Origin: CAYVBJ01 sp964449075
GTDB taxonomy: Bacteria > Bacteroidota > Rhodothermia > Balneolales > Balneolaceae
Length of the DNA stretch: 64,000 nt
Direction of reading: 5' to 3'
NCBI GenBank assembly: GCA_964449075.1
Contig: CAYVBJ010000014.1
Location: 11,155-75,154, forward strand
In this document: piece by piece, positions 1-9,115 of the stretch
How the letters are laid out: every line of letters starts with the position of its first letter
Numbering within the stretch: position 1 is the first letter of the stretch
Translations under genes and position numbers: made by a program
The notes under the pieces: model-generated
The model's input: the letters and a program-made list of their open reading frames with translations, nothing else
Databases searched by the model: none
What the model was told of the DNA's origin: nothing

Positions 1-1694
1 ACCGGTTTGGCTACCACAGCGGCTGCAAACCGGTCTGTCTTCCCGATCGCCCACGAAGTTAATACTCCGCCACCACTGCCGCCGGTGATATACAGACGAT
101 CTTCATCGATATATCCCTGCTCAAGCATGTAGTCGACTCCGCTCATCAGATCATCATGGTCTTCGCTCGGGTAGTTGTGGTTGATGTAAGCAGCAAACTC
201 GGTTCCGTAACTGGTGCTTCCCCGCGGATTGGTATAGAGAACTACATAACCTTCGGAAGCCATAAGCTGCAGCTCGGGTGAGAACCTTGAACCATAATTG
301 GCATACGGTCCTCCGTGTATTTCCAGAATGAGCGGGTACTTTTTATCCGGATCAAAATCGGGTGGCGTAATTATCCAGCCGTGAATATCCATACCGTCAA
401 ATGATGATTTATACCATACCTCTTCAACCGCCCCGGTTTTTCTGGCTTTGAAGAAATTATCATTTAAATTTGTGATCTGAGTAATGGCCCGCCGCGTCGG
501 AAAGTGGCCGGTTGAAAGTTCAGCCGGACGATCGGTCGTAACTTTTGTAAATACAAACCGCCCGTTACCGGCAATGCTGTAAGAGCCTCCGCCATAAGGA
601 CGGCCAATTGTAGTGCTTCCCAAATCGCTAGTAACAGCAGTGACCTCTCCATTCAGACGGTTGTTGCCAATTTTTGTAGTTCCCTGGTCATCATACTGGA
701 AAAAGAGGCTTTGATTGTTGGCAGCCCATGTATGGGAGCCGGTATCATAATCAAAGTCAGCAGAAATCTCCCGTTTGTCTGATCCGTCCCTGTTCATAAT
801 GTGAAGCCCGGTGCGCTGGTATCCAACAAACCGGTCTTTAAATCCTGTATATGCGATTAATTCACCATCCGGCGAAACTTTCGGGCTGTTATGAGGTCCC
901 CGGCCATCGGTAAGTTTATTCAGCTCGCCGGTTTCAATATTCAATTCAAAGATATGTGTATTGTTCGGATCAAGATCAGCATTCTCGGACCTGTTGGCCG
1001 ACAAGATGATTGATTTACCATCGGGAGACCAGCTGAAAGAGTTGTGATTGAAGTCTCCGCTTGTAATTTGTCGCGGTGCACCTCCTTCTGCTGATATCAG
1101 GAAAATATGTGTGTGAGACGGTTCCAGGAAACCGGCTCCGTCAGCCCTGTAACGAACATGATCAATTACTTTCGGGGAATCGGCCCACTTGGCACCTTTC
1201 GGAGGTGATGGAACAGAGGCTATTTTTGGTTTTTCATCAGGTACATTCATCGTAAATGCAATCTGTGTGCCTTCGGGAGACCAGCTCAGATTTGACGGAC
1301 TTTTTGAGACATTGGTTATGGATGTTGAATTACCGGAATCCATCCATCTTACAAAAATCTGGGTTGAACCCTCTTCAGAGGATGTGTAAGCGAGTCTCTC
1401 TCCATCCGGAGACCATGCAAGGTTACCGATAGAATTCAGACCGGACGTAATGGCCTGATGATTATCACCGGTGAATGAGATTTGCCATAAATTGGTGTAG
1501 CGGCGATCTTCCATCACATCAAATTGATTTCGAAGATAGACGATTCTGCTGCCGTCGGGAGATATTTCCGGTGATCCGGCCATTTGAAGATCAAAAATAT
1601 CCATGTAGGAGAAATGCTGATCCTGGGCATGCAGAGTTGATGAACTGAAAAGAAGAAAAAGCAGAGATAGAGAGAAAAATAAGGTACGTTTCAT
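1..1694 (-). CDS. S9 family (prolyl oligopeptidase-type) secreted peptidase, C-terminus cut by window edge
   Basis: Exported serine peptidase of family S9 (DPP/acylaminoacyl-peptidase type) acting on peptides outside the cytoplasm. 564 codons are visible; the gene runs off the window, so the catalytic Asp and His are not seen. Residues 1-24 are a signal peptide (Lys-Arg, a long hydrophobic core, then His-Ala-Gln). Residues ~30-390 carry repeated WSPDG/WSPEG/SPDGE blades of a beta-propeller. The hydrolase domain shows HGGPYANYG near residue 430 and the nucleophile Ser540 in GGSGGG. The start is the ATG preceding the signal peptide. It is divergent from gntK, with 145 bp between them. Family is secure; substrate preference cannot be read from sequence. 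Confidence 0.93.
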   Translation of the reverse strand, partial: MKRTLFFSLSLLFLLFSSSTLHAQDQHFSYMDIFDLQMAGSPEISPDGSRIVYLRNQFDVMEDRRYTNLWQISFTGDNHQAITSGLNSIGNLAWSPDGERLAYTSSEEGSTQIFVRWMDSGNSTSITNVSKSPSNLSWSPEGTQIAFTMNVPDEKPKIASVPSPPKGAKWADSPKVIDHVRYRADGAGFLEPSHTHIFLISAEGGAPRQITSGDFNHNSFSWSPDGKSIILSANRSENADLDPNNTHIFELNIETGELNKLTDGRGPHNSPKVSPDGELIAYTGFKDRFVGYQRTGLHIMNRDGSDKREISADFDYDTGSHTWAANNQSLFFQYDDQGTTKIGNNRLNGEVTAVTSDLGSTTIGRPYGGGSYSIAGNGRFVFTKVTTDRPAELSTGHFPTRRAITQITNLNDNFFKARKTGAVEEVWYKSSFDGMDIHGWIITPPDFDPDKKYPLILEIHGGPYANYGSRFSPELQLMASEGYVVLYTNPRGSTSYGTEFAAYINHNYPSEDHDDLMSGVDYMLEQGYIDEDRLYITGGSGGGVLTSWAIGKTDRFAAAVVAKP

Positions 1695-1777
1695 AAATCC
1701 TGTATTGTATTTAATTCCTTGTTTGTTTACGAAACACAGTTTAAGAAAAGGAATTCAAAGTTCAGAATTTTTGTGAG

Positions 1778-1808
1778 TTTGTTGCTTTATTTTACAATAT
1801 TAGATTCT
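1778..1808 (+). promoter_or_regulatory. Candidate gntK promoter, Bacteroidota-type
   Basis: TTTG at 1778-1781, a 19-nt spacer, then TAGATTCT at 1801-1808. This matches the -33 TTTG / -7 TAnnTTTG layout of Bacteroidota housekeeping promoters except for one base in the -7 box. It would start transcription near 1815, about 25 nt before the gntK ATG. Inferred from pattern and position only. Confidence 0.4.
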
Positions 1809-1839
1809 GTTTTTCCGTGTAACGAATGAGAACTATGAT

Positions 1840-2325
1840 ATGATCTATGTAATAATGGGTGTTTCAGGGGCAGGCAAAACGAGAGTAGGAAAACTGCTTG
1901 CTGACAGACTGACTCTGCCGTTTTATGATGCAGATGATTTTCACCCGCAGAGGAATGTGGAAAAAATGGAATCGGGTCAACCGCTTAATGACAGTGACCG
2001 CAAGCCCTGGCTTGAGGATCTTGCAAGTCATATTCAAAACTGGGAGGAGGAAGGCGGAGCTGTGCTGGCATGTTCGGCATTAAAAAAAAAGTACCGGCAG
2101 CTGTTGAAAAAGAAACCGGAATCGAAGGTTCAGTTTATCTACCTGAAGGGAACGCCTGAACTTATTGATGAACGATTACGACAACGTGAGGGGCATTATA
2201 TGCCGGCCAGTCTTCTGAACTCACAATTCGATGCACTTGAAGAGCCCGAAAATGCAATTGTAATCCCGATTGATAAAGAACCGTCACGGATTGTTGAGGA
2301 AATTATAGAAAAGATTTCCGAATGA
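1840..2325 (+). CDS. gntK: Gluconokinase
   Basis: Cytosolic kinase that phosphorylates D-gluconate to 6-phosphogluconate with ATP, the entry step to the oxidative pentose phosphate pathway. The 161-residue length is normal for GntK. Walker A is GVSGAGKT at residues 7-14. The family signature around DADDFHP, NVEKM and PLNDSDRKPWL follows directly and binds the sugar acid. The start ATG lies just before the first beta strand and has no Shine-Dalgarno sequence. The product is the substrate of gnd, which begins 102 bp downstream, and the gluconate permease gntP follows, so the three genes form a gluconate-use unit. Confidence 0.95.
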   Translation: MIYVIMGVSGAGKTRVGKLLADRLTLPFYDADDFHPQRNVEKMESGQPLNDSDRKPWLEDLASHIQNWEEEGGAVLACSALKKKYRQLLKKKPESKVQFIYLKGTPELIDERLRQREGHYMPASLLNSQFDALEEPENAIVIPIDKEPSRIVEEIIEKISE

Positions 2326-2372
2326 AGCAGGCTTTCTTAAAACTCTGATAGAAATAGATGTTTAAAAATGAA

Positions 2373-2404
2373 TTGGCTATTCTGAAACGTTACATTTACA
2401 TTCG
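2373..2404 (+). promoter_or_regulatory. Possible gnd promoter
   Basis: TTGG at 2373-2376 is followed after 20 nt by TACATTCG at 2397-2404, close to TAnnTTTG. The overlapping string TACATTTACATT recurs upstream of the DUF151 gene at 9068-9079. It lies 23 nt before the gnd ATG, so gnd may be transcribed separately from gntK as well as by read-through. Confidence 0.3.
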
Positions 2405-2427
2405 GTTAACCCGATAATAATCTAATT

Positions 2428-3864
2428 ATGCTAAGTAAGAAGAAATCACAAATTGGTGTGTATGGCCTTGGGGTTATGGGAAGAAACCTGGCACTTAACC
2501 TTGAGAAGAACGGTTTTAAGGTTTCGGTCTACAATCGTACTACAGAGGGAGAAGAACATGTAACGATAGATTTTCTTCAAAATGAAGCCTGGAATAAAAA
2601 TATTACCGGATTTGAGGCAATTGCCGATTTCACGGGTTCACTGGCAGATCCGGGAATCATTCTCCTGATGGTGCCGGCAGGAAAAGCTGTTGATGAAGTT
2701 ATAGGAAAGCTGCAGCCGATTTTGAATGAAGGTGCAATTATTATTGACGGTGGAAATTCAAACTTCGAAGATACAGAACGCCGTGTAAGTGAGCTGGCTA
2801 ACGAGGGACTACGGTTCATAGGCATGGGAGTTTCGGGCGGAGAAGAGGGAGCACTAAACGGTCCGTCGCTGATGCCCGGCGGAAATCCGGATGCCTGGAA
2901 TGATGTGAAACCGTTTTTGATGAAAATTGCTGCCAAAAATCCGGCTGGTGAGCCCTGCTGCGAATGGATGGGAGAGGGCGGTGCCGGCCACTTTGTGAAG
3001 ATGGTACACAATGGCATTGAATATGCCGATATGCAGATTCTCGCCGAAAGTTATCACTTTATGAGAGACCTTCTTGGATATAGCTATGATAAGATGGCTG
3101 CTCTCTTTGAGGAGTGGAACCATGGAATTCTGAATGGTTACCTGACTGAAATAACAGCTGAAATTATGCATGCAAAAGACTCAGATAACAAACCGCTGCT
3201 CGAAAAGATCCTGGACGTTGCGGGCCAGAAAGGAACCGGCAAATGGACGTCGATACATGCCCTTGAATTTAGCGTTCCGCTCCCCGCAACCACTTCTGCG
3301 GTGATCAGCAGATTTATTTCCGGCTACGTTTCAATCCGCAGGGATACACACGAGCGTTTTGGGACTTCAGGGTTTGATAAACTGCCGCACAGTGATACTG
3401 TAGTTGAAAAACTCAAACAGGCCGTAAAAGCTTCACGGATCATGTCGCTTAGCGAAGGATTTTTTCTGATCAGGCAGGCTGCGCTTCAAAACGGATGGAA
3501 GATAAACCTTTCAGCGGTCGCCAAAATATGGCAGGGGGGCTGCATCATCCGTTCAGAATTGATGAAGGAGGCGGAATCATCTTTTCTGAAAGAGGATAGA
3601 ATAGATCACCTGTTCACATCTGCTTTTTTTGCCAGACAGTTGAAAAATAATTCAGAGGGCTGGAGAGATACAGTCTCCCTGGCAGTTTTGAAAGGATTAC
3701 CGGTTCCGGCTATGTCGGCCGCGCTTGCCCATTTTGATTCATTGAGATGCGGAAAATTGCCCTTAAACCTGGTACAGGCTCAGCGGGATTATTTTGGAGC
3801 GCATACTTATGAAAGGGTTGATAAAGACCGGGGGGAATTTTTTCACACAGAGTGGAATAAATAA
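2428..3864 (+). CDS. gnd: 6-phosphogluconate dehydrogenase, decarboxylating
   Basis: Oxidatively decarboxylates 6-phosphogluconate to ribulose 5-phosphate and CO2, reducing NADP+ (cofactor inferred from the long-form family). At 478 residues it is the long, E. coli-like form. The dinucleotide loop is GLGVMG at 13-18. IIDGGNS and the signature GVSGGEEGALNGPSLMPGG follow. Catalytic Lys191 and Glu198 lie in KMVHNGIE. The all-alpha half contains GQKGTGKWT and IWQGGCIIRS, and the C-terminal tail ends in an aromatic-rich segment that reaches the partner subunit. It sits between gntK and gntP and supplies pentose phosphate that the transketolase at 58998 could use. Confidence 0.97.
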   Translation: MLSKKKSQIGVYGLGVMGRNLALNLEKNGFKVSVYNRTTEGEEHVTIDFLQNEAWNKNITGFEAIADFTGSLADPGIILLMVPAGKAVDEVIGKLQPILNEGAIIIDGGNSNFEDTERRVSELANEGLRFIGMGVSGGEEGALNGPSLMPGGNPDAWNDVKPFLMKIAAKNPAGEPCCEWMGEGGAGHFVKMVHNGIEYADMQILAESYHFMRDLLGYSYDKMAALFEEWNHGILNGYLTEITAEIMHAKDSDNKPLLEKILDVAGQKGTGKWTSIHALEFSVPLPATTSAVISRFISGYVSIRRDTHERFGTSGFDKLPHSDTVVEKLKQAVKASRIMSLSEGFFLIRQAALQNGWKINLSAVAKIWQGGCIIRSELMKEAESSFLKEDRIDHLFTSAFFARQLKNNSEGWRDTVSLAVLKGLPVPAMSAALAHFDSLRCGKLPLNLVQAQRDYFGAHTYERVDKDRGEFFHTEWNK

Positions 3865-3933
3865 AGATGAATATCCAAAAACCTTTAAAATAACGGTTTT
3901 ATTACAATTTCTGCTTTAGCTAACTGATAGTTT

Positions 3934-5292
3934 ATGGGTGCAATACAATTACTGATTGTTACATTTTTTGGTGTAGTTCTCCTGTTGCTGCTGGTAACAC
4001 GTTTTAAATTGAATGCCTTTATTGCACTGCTTATCACAAGCATGTTTATTGGAATTGGAGCGGGTATGCCGGTAGATGTGATTCTTGAGAGCATGCAGGA
4101 GGGCATGGGTGGTACCCTCGGGTTTGTGGCTACAGTGGTCGGGCTGGGTGCTATTTTTGGTCAGATTCTGGAACATTCAGGCGGTGCTTCGTCACTCGCA
4201 AAATACCTGCTGAATAAATTTGGTGATGAAAATGCATCTTGGGCCATGATGATAACAGGCTTCCTGGTAGCTATCCCTGTTTTTTTTGATGTCGGCTTTA
4301 TTATTTTGGTTCCGCTGGTTTATGCTCTTGCAAAGAAAACAGGAAAATCACTGCTCTATTACGGCATCCCGCTTTTGACCGGTCTTGCGGTAACCCACAG
4401 TTTCATACCTCCCACACCCGGACCCATTGCTGTTGCTGAAATTGTGAATGCAGACCTGGGATGGGTAATTTTATTTGGTGTGATTATCGGAATTCCCACA
4501 GCCATCATTGCAGGGCCTGTTTTTGGCAAATATATCAGTAAAAAAATCCATGTGGGAATTCCGGATTATATGGAATGGGAAGAATCAGGCGTCTCTGATG
4601 AATCAGAACTGCCGTCATTCGGATTGATATCAGCAATTATAGCTATTCCTCTTGTTCTGATTCTTTTTAATACTCTCACCAATTTGTTGGTGGATGAACA
4701 GGTGATTGCTGCAGGCATCCATACAGATGTAATGCGATTCCTGGGTCACCCGTTTGTTGCTTTGACGATTGCCGTGTTAATGGCTCTTTACTGGCTTGGA
4801 ACTAAAAGAGGGACTACCCGGGAGCAGCTGTCAGAACTAAGTATTAAAGCTATGCAGCCGGCCGGAATTATCATTTTGATTACAGGGGCAGGCGGCGTAC
4901 TGAAGCAGATTCTTATTGACAGCGGCGTCGGTGACCTGCTGGCAGCTACGATGTCGGACATGGGATTTCCCGTGATAGTGCTTGCGTACCTGATTGCCTG
5001 TGCAGTTCGTGTAACCCAGGGCTCTGCCACAGTTGCAATGATTACAGCTGCCGGCATTTCAGCCCCGGTGATTGAGCAGTTTTCACTTTCCGAACCACAA
5101 ACTGCACTGGTAGTGCTTGCAATTGCGTCGGGTGCTACTATTTTGTCGCATGTTAATGACAGTGGTTTCTGGCTGGTGAACAGGTACCTCGGGTTGTCTG
5201 AAAAAGAGACTCTGCAATCGTGGACAGTAATGGAGACAATTATTTCTGTTACCGGCTTTTTACTTGCCGCGGGGTTGAGCCTTTTTGTTTAG
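3934..5292 (+). CDS. gntP: GntP-family gluconate:H+ symporter
   Basis: Inner-membrane permease, 452 residues, almost entirely hydrophobic with about a dozen predicted membrane segments, the size and character of the GntP family. Recognisable family stretches are VFFDVGF near 116-122 and HSFIPPTPGP at 155-164. It begins 69 bp after gnd, so the neighbourhood points to gluconate as substrate. GntP relatives can also carry fructuronate or other sugar acids, so substrate is inferred from context. Its TAG stop overlaps the TAA stop of the convergent TPR gene, leaving no room for a separate terminator. Confidence 0.92.
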   Translation: MGAIQLLIVTFFGVVLLLLLVTRFKLNAFIALLITSMFIGIGAGMPVDVILESMQEGMGGTLGFVATVVGLGAIFGQILEHSGGASSLAKYLLNKFGDENASWAMMITGFLVAIPVFFDVGFIILVPLVYALAKKTGKSLLYYGIPLLTGLAVTHSFIPPTPGPIAVAEIVNADLGWVILFGVIIGIPTAIIAGPVFGKYISKKIHVGIPDYMEWEESGVSDESELPSFGLISAIIAIPLVLILFNTLTNLLVDEQVIAAGIHTDVMRFLGHPFVALTIAVLMALYWLGTKRGTTREQLSELSIKAMQPAGIIILITGAGGVLKQILIDSGVGDLLAATMSDMGFPVIVLAYLIACAVRVTQGSATVAMITAAGISAPVIEQFSLSEPQTALVVLAIASGATILSHVNDSGFWLVNRYLGLSEKETLQSWTVMETIISVTGFLLAAGLSLFV

Positions 5293-5900
5293 CTTTTCAG
5301 CTGCTCTGCAAGTTTTTTCAAATCCTCATGTTCCGGCTCTGCATTCAAACCCATTTCAGCATACTCCAATGCTTTTTGAGGAACCCCGGATTTCTGAAGA
5401 ATCCAGGCTATATTGAAATAGGCATCTGCAAACCCCGGGTCCAGGTTTATTGCTGTTTCATAACATTTTGCAGCTTCAATATGTCGGTTTTGCCGTAAGT
5501 GGAAATTCCCCAGATTAAAAAAAGAGAGTGGATCTTCCGGACTGATTTTTGTCAGATACCGGAAAAGTTCAAATGCTTTTTCAGGTTCTCCGGTATGTTC
5601 GTACAGGTCTGCAAGGTTGTTTAGAGAGGGGATATGATCCGCTTGTAAATGCAATGCCTGTAAATAATGATGAATGGCCTGCTCAGGTTCATTTTTTTCA
5701 GCAAAGCTGTTTCCAAGATTGAAATGATAAGTGGCTTTGAGCGGATTGAACTCCAGGGCCTTTTGCAGTGCTGAAACAGACTGATCATAGTCGCCAAGCA
5801 AATAATAACCTATTCCCAAATCATTCCATTTACTATCATCCTCAGGTTTTTTTTCAAGCTCCTCTGCTATCTGTTTTATTTCATTTGTTATTTTTTCCAT
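5289..5900 (-). CDS. TPR-repeat protein
   Basis: A 203-residue soluble protein built from about five 34-residue tetratricopeptide repeats. These show the alternating pattern of Gly/Ala at position 8, Tyr at 11 and Pro near the repeat end (for example YFNLGN, YFNIAW, LNNLAD). No signal peptide or enzymatic domain is visible, so it is probably a cytoplasmic protein-protein scaffold. The gene lies 23 bp downstream of the patatin/barrel gene on the same strand and may be co-transcribed with it. Its partner cannot be named from sequence. Confidence 0.85.
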   Translation of the reverse strand: MEKITNEIKQIAEELEKKPEDDSKWNDLGIGYYLLGDYDQSVSALQKALEFNPLKATYHFNLGNSFAEKNEPEQAIHHYLQALHLQADHIPSLNNLADLYEHTGEPEKAFELFRYLTKISPEDPLSFFNLGNFHLRQNRHIEAAKCYETAINLDPGFADAYFNIAWILQKSGVPQKALEYAEMGLNAEPEHEDLKKLAEQLKS

Positions 5901-5923
5901 AAAAAAGTGCTAAATATTCCGGG

Positions 5924-8104
5924 TCAAAAATGATAGCCGATCTGTACTTCAAACCTGATGGAATGTTCATTACTTGCAGAAAGAATACCTTTTACAGGAC
6001 CTGCAATTGTTAATAATCCTGCAGCCGCGCTAAAGCCATAATGGTTATCCTGCGTAAGTTTCATATCCCATTTATCCGGCGTGCGGCCATAGTACAGATT
6101 GCCCTCCAAAAATTTATTTTTTAATGGTTCTAATTGTACTCCTGCTGTAATCATCTGAAGATTACGGGAAGTGAGCTCATATCTTTCAAAACCGCCAAAT
6201 CGGAGATATCCCAATTTTGGGTCATAACGGTTAAGACCGAACCAGTAATTCCATGGCAATTCACTGCCTGTAGTTCGTCCGGCATAGAAACTGCTTCTGA
6301 GAGAAAGAGTTGGCGATACCGGTAAATATCCTTCCCAGAACAGGCGTATTACACCAAAGTCAACCGGACTAAAAATTACATCATTGCTAAAAACTCCTTC
6401 CAACAGAATATTTTGTCCGCGACGGGTAAATGCTTTTCGGTCGAATGTATTAAGCCAGAACCGGCCGGTCAAAGCATGATTACTTTGATTGGAAAAAGGG
6501 ATAAGCACCCGGTTCACTTCATTTGAAAAATAGACAAAATCATTTCTGATTCCTGCTTCAAGCAAAAAGGTGTTGTTGAAATAATTGCCAATTGAAAACT
6601 CCGTTCGGATAATATTATTGGTAAAATTTGCCTGCTGACTAAAATTTTCAAAATACCGGATATCTTCTGAAAAGAAACCGGCCCTGAACCGTGCTCCAAT
6701 TCTTGAAACTTGTCCGCCGAAGGTTAAAAAATCAACTATGGTATTCAATTCGCTCCCCAGGCGGACATTCAGATACAGTACAGAATTTTCATATAAAAGA
6801 TTTCTGAAGGTTGATTCGAGATTGACAGATGCGGTGGTTTCCGTTTCAATTCTTGCACCGATGCGAAAAATATCTTCTTCATTTTCATCAACATTGATCT
6901 GTAAATTGTAAAAATAAGATGTATCAGGAAGTATCCGATAAGTAACAAGATCAAATAATTGTGTGCTGTAGAGCCGGTTAATCTGTTCTTCTATAATGGC
7001 AGGAGTAACAAACGTGCCAGCTTCTATATCAATTTCACTCAGAATAAATTCGGTACTTAACGACTTGTTTCCAACGACCTCTATACTGTTGAGCGGCAAA
7101 GCGGCCTCACCTGAGAAGGATTGCCTTACGTATTCACCCGACTGCTTTTCCGCGATCTTTTTGAAGAGTTCCATATGTTTTCTCGCCTCTTCTTCACCAA
7201 TTGGGATAAACTGATCTGCTACATCAAAGTCGGCCATTGAATAGTTCATGATTTTATCGGGAAAGATCAATACATCCGCAAGTTTGCTTTGATTGTCCAT
7301 CTCTTCATTAATACGAAAACTAATTGTTTGCGTAAAGATATCGGTCAATGTATTCAAACTGTCGATCGGTTGAAGAGGAGCTGCAACATTTACCGCAATT
7401 ACATAGTCGGCTCCCATATCTATGGCCTCCTGAACCGGCAGATTTTGAGACAATCCCCCGTCTATCAGGTGTTTACCATCCACAGTATGGGGTGTCATTA
7501 TAGAAGGGATAGAAATACTGGCTCTCATAGCATCCGGAAGATATCCCGATCGCATTACTACAGGCTCCCCGGTTTCCAGATTTGTCGCAACAGCAGCGAA
7601 AGGGATGGGAAAGGAATCAAATGAATTTGTACCGTGAGCGGGCCACGTCAGATTTGAAAAAAGCATATACAAATTCTGCCCCTCGATAATACCTGCCGGC
7701 AAGTCAATACCTTTCTGCTTAATCGGAAATGAGATAATTGACTGGTTGCTAAACTCCTTCTGGTAAACGGACGAAAACCGGAAGCTTGGTTTTTCTGTAA
7801 AAAGAGCAAGAAAATCATTTGAGTTTACAAGCTCCGTAAGCTGATCTGTTGAGTAGCCGATAGAGTATAGCCCGCCAACAACGCTGCCCATGCTTGTGCC
7901 CGTTATATAATCAATTCGCACTCCGGCTTCTTCCAAAATTTTAAGGACCCCAATGTGAGCAATTCCTTTTGCACCGCCACCGCTTAACACAAGCCCTACC
8001 CTTGGGTTGTCAGGTATATCTGAATTGGGCTCAGAGACAATTTGTCCATTCAGAATATCTGGAATCAGAAAAATCACAAAAAGTGAAAACAGGATTGAGC
8101 GCAT
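5924..8104 (-). CDS. Patatin-like phospholipase fused to outer-membrane beta-barrel
   Basis: Predicted lipid acyl hydrolase carried on an outer-membrane barrel (726 residues). Residues 1-21 are a signal peptide. Residues ~34-330 are the patatin domain: oxyanion loop SGGGAKGIAHIG at 41-52, nucleophile Ser71 in GTSMG, and catalytic Asp215 in DGG. A POTRA-like segment (~335-415) follows, then a strand-rich BamA-like region to a C-terminal Phe (last residues IGYHF, a typical barrel signal). The layout matches PlpD-like type Vd secretion proteins known from Proteobacteria, and similar proteins are common in Bacteroidota. Whether the lipase stays at the surface or is released is not visible. Catalytic residues are intact. 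Confidence 0.92.
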   Translation of the reverse strand: MRSILFSLFVIFLIPDILNGQIVSEPNSDIPDNPRVGLVLSGGGAKGIAHIGVLKILEEAGVRIDYITGTSMGSVVGGLYSIGYSTDQLTELVNSNDFLALFTEKPSFRFSSVYQKEFSNQSIISFPIKQKGIDLPAGIIEGQNLYMLFSNLTWPAHGTNSFDSFPIPFAAVATNLETGEPVVMRSGYLPDAMRASISIPSIMTPHTVDGKHLIDGGLSQNLPVQEAIDMGADYVIAVNVAAPLQPIDSLNTLTDIFTQTISFRINEEMDNQSKLADVLIFPDKIMNYSMADFDVADQFIPIGEEEARKHMELFKKIAEKQSGEYVRQSFSGEAALPLNSIEVVGNKSLSTEFILSEIDIEAGTFVTPAIIEEQINRLYSTQLFDLVTYRILPDTSYFYNLQINVDENEEDIFRIGARIETETTASVNLESTFRNLLYENSVLYLNVRLGSELNTIVDFLTFGGQVSRIGARFRAGFFSEDIRYFENFSQQANFTNNIIRTEFSIGNYFNNTFLLEAGIRNDFVYFSNEVNRVLIPFSNQSNHALTGRFWLNTFDRKAFTRRGQNILLEGVFSNDVIFSPVDFGVIRLFWEGYLPVSPTLSLRSSFYAGRTTGSELPWNYWFGLNRYDPKLGYLRFGGFERYELTSRNLQMITAGVQLEPLKNKFLEGNLYYGRTPDKWDMKLTQDNHYGFSAAAGLLTIAGPVKGILSASNEHSIRFEVQIGYHF

Positions 8105-8189
8105 CAGCAGAATAAAATTATAAGCAAATCTGTTTAACGACAGACCAAAAATTTAATCAACTGATAAGATAAGAAAAAAGGATGGATAG

Positions 8190-8567
8190 TTATGCCGGAA
8201 AAGCGTCTTTTAAAGCACTTTCAAGTTTATCTTTTGTCATCGGTTTTTCGATGAAAGCCTCATACTTTGTGGCTTTGGCCCTCTCTTTTGTAAAGCTTTC
8301 TGAATTCCCGGTCACATAAATCACCTTCACCTTCGATTTTTTTCGGATCTGCTGCATGGCCTCGATTCCGTCGATATTATTGCCAAGACGTATATCCATG
8401 ATAATAAGATCAACTCCTTTGAGCTTAAGCGCTGAATTTACAGCTGATTCCCCGTCCGAAGCTGTAGCAAGAACTGTATGGCCAAGATTATTTATCAGCC
8501 TCTCCATAATGATTTGCTGAATGCCATCATCTTCTACAAGTAATATTTTTTTGGGTGTAATAGCCAC
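8190..8567 (-). CDS. Single-domain response regulator
   Basis: A 125-residue stand-alone receiver domain with no output domain, so it probably works by protein-protein contact or in a phosphorelay. Conserved receiver residues are present: acidic pair Asp13/Asp14, phospho-acceptor Asp58 in LIIMDIRL, Thr86 and Lys108 in EKP. No histidine kinase lies next to it. The kinase-less HisKA-REC protein at 43834 and the SpoIIE-type phosphatase at 61099 are the other signalling proteins in the window, but no link can be shown. The last residues end just after helix 5. Confidence 0.93.
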   Translation of the reverse strand: MAITPKKILLVEDDGIQQIIMERLINNLGHTVLATASDGESAVNSALKLKGVDLIIMDIRLGNNIDGIEAMQQIRKKSKVKVIYVTGNSESFTKERAKATKYEAFIEKPMTKDKLESALKDAFPA

Positions 8568-8679
8568 TCTACCGTTGTCCCGTTTTTAAAGTTACCGACA
8601 AAGAATTTGTTCTGATTGTTTCTATAAAGGAGAATTTTGGAGTAAAAATGTTACAAAATATTTTCATCTGTTAAACATT

Positions 8680-8910
8680 TTACGAACGAAATGTGTAATC
8701 TTTTTTCGCAAGAATTTTTTTCACTTTATTTGTGTGAGAACCTTGTAAAATTATTGATTTCCCTTCAACATGCCCGCCGGCACCGCAAGAAGATTTAAGT
8801 TCTTTTGCCAGATCTTCAATAACCTGTGGATTATGCCCGATGCCTGAGATAATTGTTAAAGGGTTTCCGGTTCCCGGATTTCGTTTTTCTTCTATCTTAA
8901 TATTCATCAT
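8680..8910 (-). CDS. SUI1/eIF1-like translation factor (YciH family)
   Basis: Small (about 76 residues) basic protein of the SUI1/eIF1 fold. It has GNPLTIISGIGHNP near the start, then the hallmark CGAGGHVEGKSIILQGSH and a C-terminal KKILAKKDY. Bacterial YciH proteins are thought to affect initiation fidelity or stress translation, but their role is not well fixed. I chose the ATG at 8908-8910 (a second ATG follows at once). An in-frame TTG at 8934 would add eight residues unlike the family and is less likely. Confidence 0.85.
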   Translation of the reverse strand: MMNIKIEEKRNPGTGNPLTIISGIGHNPQVIEDLAKELKSSCGAGGHVEGKSIILQGSHTNKVKKILAKKDYTFRS

Positions 8911-9073
8911 CTTAAAAGTAAGAGAACTGTGCAATAATACAAATCAAAATATTAAGCAGTTGAAATCTGAATAAATAATAGAAATTGGTGAAAAGTTTAC
9001 CATCAGTAATAATCAATTTAACTTATGTCCTTTTAATAATATTGTTTATGTGAAGTCTAAAAATGGTTACATT

Positions 9074-9081
9074 TACATTTG
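9074..9081 (+). promoter_or_regulatory. Candidate -7 box for the DUF151-bshC operon
   Basis: TACATTTG is an exact match to TAnnTTTG, in the intergenic region 35 nt before the DUF151 start. An overlapping TACATTTA lies at 9068-9075. No clear -33 TTTG is present at the expected distance, so support is partial. Confidence 0.35.
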
Positions 9082-9115
9082 CTGAAAAAAATAGAAATTC
9101 AAACCGGAGAAATTG

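Noticed and set aside
2577..3171. Minus-strand frames inside gnd
   Set aside because: Shadows of a high-coding-bias gene; Ser/Pro-rich and low complexity with no family match.
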